A DNA stretch of 64,000 bases from RH2-MAG17b sp050745265 (GTDB lineage: Bacteria; Acidobacteriota; Terriglobia; UBA7540), in NCBI GenBank assembly GCA_050745265.1, contig JBOGKE010000034.1, positions 39,804-103,803 of the forward strand, in the 5' to 3' direction. Shown piece after piece: positions 15,918 to 23,735 of the stretch. The notes under the pieces were generated by a model. It did no database searches. It had not been told where the DNA came from and saw nothing but the letters and a program-made list of their open reading frames with translations. The stretch's first letter is position 1, and every line of letters begins with the position of its first letter. The position numbers were made by a program, and so were the translations under genes.

Positions 15918-17399
15918 ATGAACGTTCTCATGATCTACCCGGAGTTTCCGGATACCTACTGGAGTTTCAAGCACGCGCTACCGATTGAAGGAAAGAAGTC
16001 CGCTTATCCCCCCCTCGGCCTCCTCACCGTCGCCTCGATGTTGCCCAAGGATTGGAAAAAGAAGCTGATCGACACCAACGTTCACAAGCTCTCAGATTCC
16101 GATTTGAAGTGGGCCGATACGGCGATGATCAGCGGGATGATTGTTCACCGCCAGGAGGTGCTGGACATTTTGCGGCGCTGCCGTGCGCGCGGGCTGCGCA
16201 CCGTGGTCGGCGGCCCCATAGCAAACAGCGTTTCGGAGCTGCCCCAGCACGCCGACAGCGTGGTTTACGGCGAAGCCGAAAGCCTCATCCCGGAGCTCGT
16301 CGCCGATCTCAACCGCGACTCCCTACAGCCTTCTTACAAGGCGGTCGAGCTTCCCGGCCTCCATGGAACGCCGGCGCCTGACCTGAGCCTCATCAACACG
16401 CGCCATTACAGCGCCATGCCGGTTCAGTATTCGCGCGGCTGCCCGTTCAATTGCGAGTTCTGCGACATTATCGAGATTTACGGGCGCGTTCCGCGCACCA
16501 AGACTCCGGCGCAGATCATTGCCGAGCTCGATCAACTGTACGACCGTAAGTGGCGCGGATCGGTGTTCATCGTCGACGACAATTTCATCGGCAACAAGAG
16601 AAAGGCCAAGGAACTGCTCGCGGTCCTCGCCGAATGGAATCAGCGCCGCCGCCGCCCGTTCAGTTTTTTCACAGAAGCTTCCGTTAACCTCGCCGACGAC
16701 ACCGAGCTGCTGCAGATGATGAAGGACGCGAATTTCACGCGGGTCTTCATGGGAATCGAGACGCCCGTCGAGGCGAGCCTGAAAGAAGCGCAGAAGATGC
16801 AGAACACGCGCAAGAACCTGGTGGAGAGCGTGCATCGCGTTCAGGACTACGGCCTCGAGGTGATGGCGGGCTTCATCGTCGGATTCGACAACGACCCGGA
16901 AGACATTTTTGACCGCCAGGTGGAGTTCATTCACGAGAGCGCGATTCCGCTGGCCATGGTAGGCATTCTGCTGGCGCTGCCCGGCACCCAGCTTTTCCGC
17001 CGCTTGACCAAAGAAGGACGCATTCTCGACGAGGGCCACGGCAACAACATGGACCTGCGTCTGAACTTCATTCCCAAGATGAACTCGCAGAAACTGATTC
17101 AAGGCTACCGCGATATTCTGCGGCGCATCTACACGCCCGACGCTTACTACGAGCGCGCCCTCCGCTTCCTCGAACGCTACAACCACCCCAACCACCGCCC
17201 TCGCGTTTTTTCCGATTACCTCGCCGTCGCCCGCTCTTTCGTAAGGCAGGGCGTGCTCAGCGAATCGAGATCGAGTTACTGGAAATACGTCGTCAAAGCG
17301 GCGGTCAAGTACCGCACGCAATTCGATACGGCCATGACCTTGGCGGTGATGGGCTACCACTTCCAGATGCTCACTCGAATGATTCTCGAAAGCGAATAG
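15918..17399 (+). CDS. B12-binding radical SAM protein of the HpnP-like (DUF4070) type
   Basis: The N-terminus (VLMIYPEFPDTYWSFKHALP, then PPLGLLTVASMLP and VVGGPIANS) is the cobalamin-binding-like domain seen in hopanoid methylase-related proteins. A radical SAM core follows with RGCPFNCEFCDI near residue 177, giving the CxxxCxxC triad for the 4Fe-4S cluster. The C-terminal third (from about 350) matches the helical tail common in this group. The closest relatives I recognise are HpnP-like proteins, but other uncharacterised members share the layout, so 2-methylhopanoid synthesis is not claimed. A conserved DxHxxG B12 motif is not obvious. The start is the ATG at 15918, 5 bases after AGGGAG; a GTG at 15912 is also in frame. 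No hopanoid genes are nearby. Confidence 0.8.
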   Translation: MNVLMIYPEFPDTYWSFKHALPIEGKKSAYPPLGLLTVASMLPKDWKKKLIDTNVHKLSDSDLKWADTAMISGMIVHRQEVLDILRRCRARGLRTVVGGPIANSVSELPQHADSVVYGEAESLIPELVADLNRDSLQPSYKAVELPGLHGTPAPDLSLINTRHYSAMPVQYSRGCPFNCEFCDIIEIYGRVPRTKTPAQIIAELDQLYDRKWRGSVFIVDDNFIGNKRKAKELLAVLAEWNQRRRRPFSFFTEASVNLADDTELLQMMKDANFTRVFMGIETPVEASLKEAQKMQNTRKNLVESVHRVQDYGLEVMAGFIVGFDNDPEDIFDRQVEFIHESAIPLAMVGILLALPGTQLFRRLTKEGRILDEGHGNNMDLRLNFIPKMNSQKLIQGYRDILRRIYTPDAYYERALRFLERYNHPNHRPRVFSDYLAVARSFVRQGVLSESRSSYWKYVVKAAVKYRTQFDTAMTLAVMGYHFQMLTRMILESE

Positions 17400-17567
17400 G
17401 CGCGCCGCTCGGAACCCGATTGCCGAACCCAGAGGCGTTTCGCGCCCGCCGTGTCACGGTGATGATCCTTAGCGCGCGCGAACGCCGCTTGACTCCGCCC
17501 TGCCGATTCCTGCACATTGAGAAGGCGAGATGCCGGCGAAATCACCTTCTTCCCGGAAGGGTAGCGC

Positions 17568-18956
17568 ATGCAAAAATACGATGTGATCGTGATCGGATCG
17601 GGACCGGCCGGGCAGCGCGCCGCAATCCAGACCGCGAAATTCGGCAAGCGTGCCGCGCTGATGGAGAAGCAGCAGGAAATTGGCGGCGTTTGCATCAACA
17701 GCGGCACCATCCCCAGCAAGACGATGCGCGAAGCCGTGCTTCACCTCTCCGGTTATAACTACCAGAACGTCTACGGCTCGAATTACCACGTGAAGGATAA
17801 GATCACGCTGGCCGATCTCGCGTTTCGCGTGCAGCACGTGATCAAAACCGAGATTGACGTGGCCGAGGCCCAGCTTTCGCGCAACGGCGTCGACCTGGTT
17901 TATGGAACCGCGTCATTCGTCGATCCCAAAACGGTGCGGGTAGAGAACGCGCGCGGCACCTCCGATTACGGCGCCGAATTCTTCGTCATTGCGACCGGCA
18001 CCAAGCCCGCAAGCTCCCCCCGCGTTCCGCTCAACGACCGCAACATTGTCAACAGCGATCAGGTGCTTCACATGGCCGAGATGCCGAAGACGCTGATCGT
18101 GGTCGGCGGAGGCGTGATCGGGGTCGAATACGCGTGCATGTTCGCGGTGCTTGGCGTGCGCGTGATTCTGGTGGAGAAGCGGCCGCGGCTGCTCGAATTT
18201 GCGGACGCGGAGATTGTGGAGGCGCTCTCCTACCACCTGCGCGACCGCCGCGTGATCATGCGGCTGAGCGAGGAAGTGCAAAGCGTCGAAGAAACGCCGG
18301 ACGGGAAGGTGGTGGCCAATCTCGAAAGCCACAAGAAGATTTCCGGCGATGCCCTGCTCTACGCCGTGGGTCGCGTGGGAAACGTGGAAGAGCTGGACCT
18401 TGCCGCTGCCGGAATCACTCCCGACGCGCGCGGGCGAATCCCCGTCGACCCGGATTTTCATACCTGCCAGCCGCATATCTACGCCGCGGGCGACGTGATC
18501 GGCTTCCCCAGCCTCGCTTCGGTCTCCATGGAGCAGGGACGCATCGCCGCGGCGAACGCGCTCGGCCTGCCCGTGCACTCGAACCCGGCGAACTATCCCT
18601 ACGGGATTTATTCCATCCCCGAGATTTCCTTCGTGGGCAAAACCGAAGAGCAGCTCACCAACGAGGACGTGCCCTACGAGGTGGGCATGGCCTACTACCG
18701 CGAGATCGCGCGCGGGCAGATTCGAGGCGACACGACGGGCCGGCTGAAGCTCATCTTCCATCGCGAGACGAAGGAGCTTCTGGGCATTCACATCATCGGC
18801 GACGGAGCTTCGGAACTGCTTCATATCGGGCAGGCGGTGTTTATTCTCAAAGGTACGGTGGAATACTTCGTGGACGTGGTGTTCAATTACCCTACGCTCG
18901 CGGAATGCTACAAATCGGCAGCTTTTAACGGGCTCAACAAGCTCGCGAATCTCTAA
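17568..18956 (+). CDS. sthA: Soluble pyridine nucleotide transhydrogenase
   Basis: Transfers hydride between NADPH and NAD+, balancing redox carriers in the cytoplasm. It is a flavoprotein disulphide reductase-fold protein of 462 residues: FAD site YDVIVIGSGPAGQRAA, nucleotide site TLIVVGGGVIGVEYACMF, second FAD motif HIYAAGDVIGFPSLAS, and a C-terminal dimer domain. The usual CxxxxC redox pair is replaced: IGGVCINSGTIPSK keeps the first Cys but has Thr for the second. That rules out lipoamide dehydrogenase or glutathione reductase chemistry and is characteristic of SthA. GGAAGGG precedes the ATG. It lies beside pentose phosphate genes that generate or use NADPH-linked sugars. Confidence 0.93.
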   Translation: MQKYDVIVIGSGPAGQRAAIQTAKFGKRAALMEKQQEIGGVCINSGTIPSKTMREAVLHLSGYNYQNVYGSNYHVKDKITLADLAFRVQHVIKTEIDVAEAQLSRNGVDLVYGTASFVDPKTVRVENARGTSDYGAEFFVIATGTKPASSPRVPLNDRNIVNSDQVLHMAEMPKTLIVVGGGVIGVEYACMFAVLGVRVILVEKRPRLLEFADAEIVEALSYHLRDRRVIMRLSEEVQSVEETPDGKVVANLESHKKISGDALLYAVGRVGNVEELDLAAAGITPDARGRIPVDPDFHTCQPHIYAAGDVIGFPSLASVSMEQGRIAAANALGLPVHSNPANYPYGIYSIPEISFVGKTEEQLTNEDVPYEVGMAYYREIARGQIRGDTTGRLKLIFHRETKELLGIHIIGDGASELLHIGQAVFILKGTVEYFVDVVFNYPTLAECYKSAAFNGLNKLANL

Positions 18957-18974
18957 GGCGCGCGGTAGTGCCAA

Positions 18975-18993
18975 CGCCGGTGAGCCACCGGCG
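18975..18993 (+). repeat. Perfect hairpin after sthA
   Basis: CGCCGGTG and CACCGGCG pair exactly around an AGC loop, 18 bases after the sthA stop. There is no T-run, so it may be a weak terminator, an mRNA 3' end structure or one of the intergenic palindromes. Confidence 0.5.
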
Positions 18994-19083
18994 CCTCCGC
19001 CGCTCACCGACTGACGCTGCCAAACACGCCCGTCGGCGCGCATCGAGCGGCGCTGCGAGCAGGATGGCAGCACAGGATTAATC

Positions 19084-19983
19084 ATGCGCCAGATCATAGG
19101 CGTCCTGGCATCGCATCAGATTGCCGCCGCCAAGGTGGCAGGCGGACGGCTGCAGGGGACCATCTCCTTTTATCCCGAATCCGGAGGCCCTGCGCACGTC
19201 CTCGACGGGATGCCGGCCGAAGAGATTACCCGCTGCATCCTGCAGCAAATCGATCGGGCTCGCGCAGGCGCCGGGGTCAGTGCAGCAGGCGTGGCGCTGC
19301 CCGGGATCGCGCGCGAGGGAATCGTGCTCGAGTCCCCCAACCTGCCGCAGATCAAGGGCCTTCGGCTGCAGGAGACACTCGCCGCGGCGCTGCAGCAGAC
19401 GGGCGAACCCATTCCGGTTCGAATCTTCAACGACTCCGACGCTATGGCCGCGGGATTGGCTTCGATCCAGGGATCGCTCGATAAGCTGATTCGCGTCTGG
19501 TACCTCGGACACGGTGTCGGGTTTGGCCGTTATCCCTGGACTGACGGCGTTTGGGAGGGTGGCCATAGCGTGGTCAGCCTCGATGCGAAGGAACGGTTTT
19601 GCGCCTGCGGCGGCCGCGGTCACTTGGAGGGGATCATGGGCGTCCGCGCTATGCGCCTGCGATTTCTCGATCTTGAGCCGGAGGAGGTTTTTGAAAGCGC
19701 CCGGACGGGAGATAAGCGCTGCGGCGATTTTGTGAAGCTGTGGCACCGCGCCCTCGCCGCCGCCACCGCGACCAGCATCTCGATGGAGGGTCCGGGAAAA
19801 TTTTTTCTTACCGGACCCAATGCGCGTCTGGTGGAGCTGCCTCGGCTGGACATTGACCTGCGCGATATGGTGAAAATGTCAGCGCTACAAGGCAGTCAGT
19901 TCGAAGTGGTCGAGACGGACTTTGAGACCGGGATCATCGGCGCCGCCGTGAACGCCGAAATCGCAACCGAAGGAAGCGGCTGA
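19084..19983 (+). CDS. ROK-family protein with a degenerate phosphate-binding loop
   Basis: Overall it matches ROK sugar kinases: GVALPGIAREGIVLESPNLP, then FNDSDAMAAGLASIQG with the catalytic Asp after Asn, then the zinc region RFCACGGRGHLEGIMG. Two features are abnormal. The N-terminal DIGGTK loop that binds ATP phosphate is replaced by VLASHQIAAAK, and the GTGIGGG segment is GHGVGFGR. The last zinc Cys is also His. It may therefore be a sugar-binding or regulatory ROK relative rather than a glucokinase; I cannot decide. The 299 residues are normal for the family and no DNA-binding domain is present. It lies 63 bases upstream of rpiB, probably in one transcript with it. Confidence 0.7.
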   Translation: MRQIIGVLASHQIAAAKVAGGRLQGTISFYPESGGPAHVLDGMPAEEITRCILQQIDRARAGAGVSAAGVALPGIAREGIVLESPNLPQIKGLRLQETLAAALQQTGEPIPVRIFNDSDAMAAGLASIQGSLDKLIRVWYLGHGVGFGRYPWTDGVWEGGHSVVSLDAKERFCACGGRGHLEGIMGVRAMRLRFLDLEPEEVFESARTGDKRCGDFVKLWHRALAAATATSISMEGPGKFFLTGPNARLVELPRLDIDLRDMVKMSALQGSQFEVVETDFETGIIGAAVNAEIATEGSG

Positions 19984-20046
19984 GCCGGCCGTCTTGGCCG
20001 AACCGGTCCGCGAGCGCCGGGCATCCAACGAGTGAAGGAGCGCGCG

Positions 20047-20517
20047 ATGATCATCGTGCTGGGCGCTGACCACGCGGGATTCGATTTGAAGCAGGACCTC
20101 GTGGAATTTATCCGCAACTCCGGTCACGGCGTGATTGACCTCGGCACCCACAGCAAGGAACCCGTGGATTACCCGGACTACTCCGAAGCGGTGGCGCTTG
20201 CCGTGATCGAAGGTCGCGGCGATCGCGGCGTGCTGATCTGCGGCAGCGGAGTGGGCGCCTCCGTTGCGGCGAACAAGATACCGGGAATCCGCGCCGGGCT
20301 GTGCCACGATACCTACTCCGCCCATCAGGGCGTCGAGCACGACGACATGAACGTTCTCGTAATGGGCGGCCGGGTGATTGGAGAAGAATTGGCGCGCGAG
20401 CTGGTGCGGGCCTACCTGGCGGCCCAGTTCAGCGGCGAAGAGCGCCACCGCCGCAGGCTCGAGAAGGTCAGGATTATCGAGTCCCGTTACGCCCACAGCG
20501 CTGACTCTGGCGGGTGA
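20047..20517 (+). CDS. rpiB: Ribose 5-phosphate isomerase B
   Basis: Interconverts ribose 5-phosphate and ribulose 5-phosphate in the pentose phosphate pathway. The RpiB/LacAB fold shows LGADHAGFDLK at the N-terminus, DYPDYSEAVA, and the phosphate/active loop CGSGVGASVAANKIPGIRAG followed by CHDTYSA. At 156 residues it is of normal length. The frame is open from 20032, but AAGGAG at 20035-20040 sits 6 bases before the ATG at 20047, so that start is preferred. It is followed after 56 bases by the transaldolase-isomerase fusion. Confidence 0.94.
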   Translation: MIIVLGADHAGFDLKQDLVEFIRNSGHGVIDLGTHSKEPVDYPDYSEAVALAVIEGRGDRGVLICGSGVGASVAANKIPGIRAGLCHDTYSAHQGVEHDDMNVLVMGGRVIGEELARELVRAYLAAQFSGEERHRRRLEKVRIIESRYAHSADSGG

Positions 20518-20573
20518 AGCTTCCGTTCCGCTGCTCGCACCGCGCCCGGCGGCGAGCCAAAGGAGAATTGACC

Positions 20574-23420
20574 GTGAATAATCTGCTCGCATTACGACAA
20601 CTGGGGCAAGCGGTGTGGCTCGATTTCATCCGCCGCAGCCTGATCACGAGCGGTGAATTGAAAAAACTCGTCGACGAGGACGGACTCTCCGGCGTCACTT
20701 CAAACCCGTCGATCTTCGAAAAAGCAATCGTGGGAAGCAGCGATTATGCGGCCGATATCGACGAGCTGTACAAGCGCGGCGAGGCCGACCCGATGAAAAT
20801 CTTCGAAGCCGTAGCGATCCCCGACATTCAAGCAGCGGCCGACGTTTTCCGGCCGGTTTACGAAAATACGAATCGCGGCGACGGCTACGTCAGTCTTGAA
20901 GTTTCTCCCTTTATGGCGCACGAAACCCAGAAAACGATTGAGGAGGCGCGGCGACTGTGGCGGGCGGCGGCGCGCGAAAACGTCATGATCAAAGTGCCGG
21001 GCACCGAGGAAGGCATTCCCGCGATTCAGCAGCTTCTGAGCGAAGGCATCAACATCAACATCACCCTTCTGTTTTCCGTGGAGCGCTACGCCCAGGTCGT
21101 CGAAGCGTGGCTGCAAGGGCTCGAAAGCTTCGCCGCGCAAGGCGGGGACGTGAGCCGCATCGGCAGCGTCGCCAGTTTTTTTGTGAGCCGCATCGACTCG
21201 GCCGTGGATCACGAAGTTGACGCGCGCCTGAAAACGGCGGCGAAGCCGGAGGAGCGGGCGCGCCTCAGCAGCCTTCTCGGCAAGGTCGCGATTGCCAACG
21301 CGAAGCTCGCCTATCAGCTCTACAAGGACGAAGTCGTGGGCAACCCGCGCTGGAAGGCGCTCGCGGCAAAAGGCGCGCGGCCGCAGCGCCTGCTGTGGGC
21401 GAGCACCAGCACCAAGAATCCTAAATATCGCGATGTGATGTACGTCGAGGAGCTCATCGGCGCGGATACGGTGAACACGGTTCCCATGCAAACGCTCGAG
21501 GCGTTTCGCGACCACGGCAAGGCCCGCCTGAGTATTGGGGAAGATCTTGAGGAGGCGCACGACACGATGCAGGCGCTCGATCGGGCCGGCATCTCCATGA
21601 AGGCGGTCACCGATCAGCTCGTGAGGGAAGGAGTTCGCCTGTTCGCCGACGCCTTCGATCAGTTGCTCAACGCCCTCGACCGCCAGTGCAAGGTCAGCGT
21701 CGAGGGCCGGCCTGACCGGTTCACCTATTCCCTTCCCCAGCCGCTTTCAGATCATGTCAAAGGCACCGTCGAAGAGTGGCGCATCAAAGGGAACGTTCGC
21801 CGTCTGTGGGCGCGCGACGCCGCGCTTTGGACGGGCGCCGATGAGGGGCGGTGGCTCGACTGGCTGGGGATCACCGAGGATCAGATCGCGCACAAGCATC
21901 ACCTGGAGAGCATCGCCGCGGAAGCCGCTGCGGGTGGATTCACGCACGCTCTGCTGCTCGGCATGGGCGGGTCGAGCCTCTGCCCGGAGGTGATGTCGAG
22001 AACGTTCGGGAAGTTAGAAGGACATCCCGAGCTGCACATCCTGGATTCCACGGATCCGGCGCAGATCAAGGCCGTGGAGAAGGAGCTTGATATTTCGCGC
22101 ACGCTGTTCATTGTATCGAGCAAATCCGGCAGCACGCTCGAGCCGAACATCTTCAGAGATTACTTCTACGCGCGCGCCAAGCAGGCGACGGGCGACGGCG
22201 CTGCGGCAAGCCGCTTTGTCGCCATTACGGACCCCGGATCGAAGCTTCAGCAATTCGCCGAGGCCAATGGTTTTCGCCACGTCTTTTCAGGCGTGCCCGG
22301 AATTGGAGGAAGGTATTCGGCGCTTTCGGATTTCGGCATGGTGCCGGCTTCCATCATGGGAGTGGACGTAGCGAAACTGCTCGACCGCGCCGAAATCATG
22401 GCGACCTCGTGCAGCTCCTGTGTGCCGATCGAGAAGAACCCGGGCGTGAACCTGGGAGCGATTCTCGGAACGCTGGGCAAGGAAGGGCGAGATAAGGTGA
22501 CACTCATCGCGTCGCCCGCAATCAGCGACCTCGGCGCGTGGCTCGAACAACTGCTCGCCGAGTCGACGGGCAAGCAAGGCCGCGGCCTCATTCCTGTAAG
22601 CGGCGAGCGGCTCGGACCGCCTGAGGTTTACGGCTCCGACCGGATTTTCGCGTACCTGCGGCTCGAGTCGGCTCCCGACGCCGCGCAGGATGCAGCGATC
22701 GACCGCCTGGAAAAAGCCGGTCAGCCGGTGGTGCGCATTTCACTCGACGATCCCTATGATCTCGGGCGTGAATTTTTCCGCTGGGAGGTCGCGGCCGCCG
22801 TGGCCGGCTCGATCCTCGGAATCAACGCATTTAATCAGCCGGATGTCGAAGCGAGCAAAGTGGCCACGCGCAAGCTGACCGCCGAATACGAAAAGTCCGG
22901 AGTCCTTCCTGCGGAAAGTCCCCTTGCTGAGGACCAGGGCATTAAGCTGTTTGCCGATCCGCGCAATGCCGCCGAGCTTTCCAAGGGATCGAAGAAGCTC
23001 GCAGGTCTGCTGCGCTCCCACCTTGCCCGCCTCAAACCCGGCGATTACTTCGCCGTCCTGGGTTATGTCGCGATGAATCGGGCGCACGAGGAAAAGCTGC
23101 AGGCGCTGCGGCACGCGGTGCGAGACTCGAAACGCGTCGCGACGTGCCTCGGGTTCGGACCGCGATTCCTCCACTCGACCGGACAGGCATACAAGGGTGG
23201 ACCGAATACCGGCGTGTTCCTTCAGATTACCTGCGACGACGCGGCGGATCTTCCGGTGCCCGGTCACAAGTTCACGTTCGGCGTGGTTAAGGCAGCACAA
23301 GCGAGGGGCGATTTCCAGGTGCTCGCGGATCGGGGTCGCCGGCTTTTGCGGGCGCACGTTGGGCGAGATGTGAGCGCGGGACTCGACACGCTAGAACGCG
23401 CCGTGCGCGAAGCGCTGTAG
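20574..23420 (+). CDS. tal-pgi: Bifunctional transaldolase / glucose-6-phosphate isomerase
   Basis: A 948-residue fusion. The N-terminal about 370 residues are transaldolase (SGVTSNPSIFEKAI, and MIKVPGTEEGIPAI with the Schiff-base Lys), which exchanges a three-carbon unit between sugar phosphates. The remainder is glucose-6-phosphate isomerase: LLLGMGGSSLCPEV, FIVSSKSGSTLEP, and the C-terminal AYKGGPNTGVFLQI. Joining the two lets fructose 6-phosphate made by transaldolase pass to glucose 6-phosphate for another turn of the oxidative pathway. The frame is open from 20514, overlapping the rpiB stop, but AAAGGAG at 20559-20565 places the start at GTG 20574. Such fusions are known in several phyla including Acidobacteria and Cyanobacteria. 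Confidence 0.95.
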   Translation: MNNLLALRQLGQAVWLDFIRRSLITSGELKKLVDEDGLSGVTSNPSIFEKAIVGSSDYAADIDELYKRGEADPMKIFEAVAIPDIQAAADVFRPVYENTNRGDGYVSLEVSPFMAHETQKTIEEARRLWRAAARENVMIKVPGTEEGIPAIQQLLSEGININITLLFSVERYAQVVEAWLQGLESFAAQGGDVSRIGSVASFFVSRIDSAVDHEVDARLKTAAKPEERARLSSLLGKVAIANAKLAYQLYKDEVVGNPRWKALAAKGARPQRLLWASTSTKNPKYRDVMYVEELIGADTVNTVPMQTLEAFRDHGKARLSIGEDLEEAHDTMQALDRAGISMKAVTDQLVREGVRLFADAFDQLLNALDRQCKVSVEGRPDRFTYSLPQPLSDHVKGTVEEWRIKGNVRRLWARDAALWTGADEGRWLDWLGITEDQIAHKHHLESIAAEAAAGGFTHALLLGMGGSSLCPEVMSRTFGKLEGHPELHILDSTDPAQIKAVEKELDISRTLFIVSSKSGSTLEPNIFRDYFYARAKQATGDGAAASRFVAITDPGSKLQQFAEANGFRHVFSGVPGIGGRYSALSDFGMVPASIMGVDVAKLLDRAEIMATSCSSCVPIEKNPGVNLGAILGTLGKEGRDKVTLIASPAISDLGAWLEQLLAESTGKQGRGLIPVSGERLGPPEVYGSDRIFAYLRLESAPDAAQDAAIDRLEKAGQPVVRISLDDPYDLGREFFRWEVAAAVAGSILGINAFNQPDVEASKVATRKLTAEYEKSGVLPAESPLAEDQGIKLFADPRNAAELSKGSKKLAGLLRSHLARLKPGDYFAVLGYVAMNRAHEEKLQALRHAVRDSKRVATCLGFGPRFLHSTGQAYKGGPNTGVFLQITCDDAADLPVPGHKFTFGVVKAAQARGDFQVLADRGRRLLRAHVGRDVSAGLDTLERAVREAL

Positions 23421-23452
23421 CGCGGGACTGGAAGCGGCAACGATCGGGAAGG

Positions 23453-23673
23453 TCATGCTGAGCGGACCGGAGCAGCATCCGTGCGTTCATAGAGCTAGGC
23501 AAATACGCAGATCCTTCGTCGCCCTCGACTGCTCCGAAATGTTCGGTCGGTACCCCTCACCCGGCTCGGTCCGCTCGCCACCCTCTTCCTCGGGAAGAGG
23601 GCCGGAGTTCCCGTTCTTCAAGCCCTCTCCCTCGGGGAGAGCGTGCCCGAGGAACGAGGGCGGGCGAGGGGTC
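23453..23673. repeat. Composite dispersed-repeat region with perfect hairpins
   Basis: The left part (about 23453-23535, beginning GTCATGCTGAGCGGACCGG and including CAGATCCTTCGTCG) resembles a decayed copy of a repeat common between acidobacterial genes. The right part (about 23556-23673) has a perfect hairpin CCCTCTTCC-TCG-GGAAGAGGG (23581-23601) and a second CTCTCCC-TCG-GGGAGAG (23625-23641), enclosed by CCCCTCACCC/GGGCGAGGGG arms. It fills the 315-base gap between two convergent genes; no gene is seen. Confidence 0.65.
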
Positions 23674-23735
23674 AGCTCGCGCTTGTCGCGAAGCGACATG
23701 AAAAACTCCTCTGGACGACATTTTCCGACGTTTTT

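Noticed and set aside
17490..17540. TTGACT upstream of sthA as promoter
   Set aside because: There is no acceptable -10 at 16-18 bases, so I did not list it.
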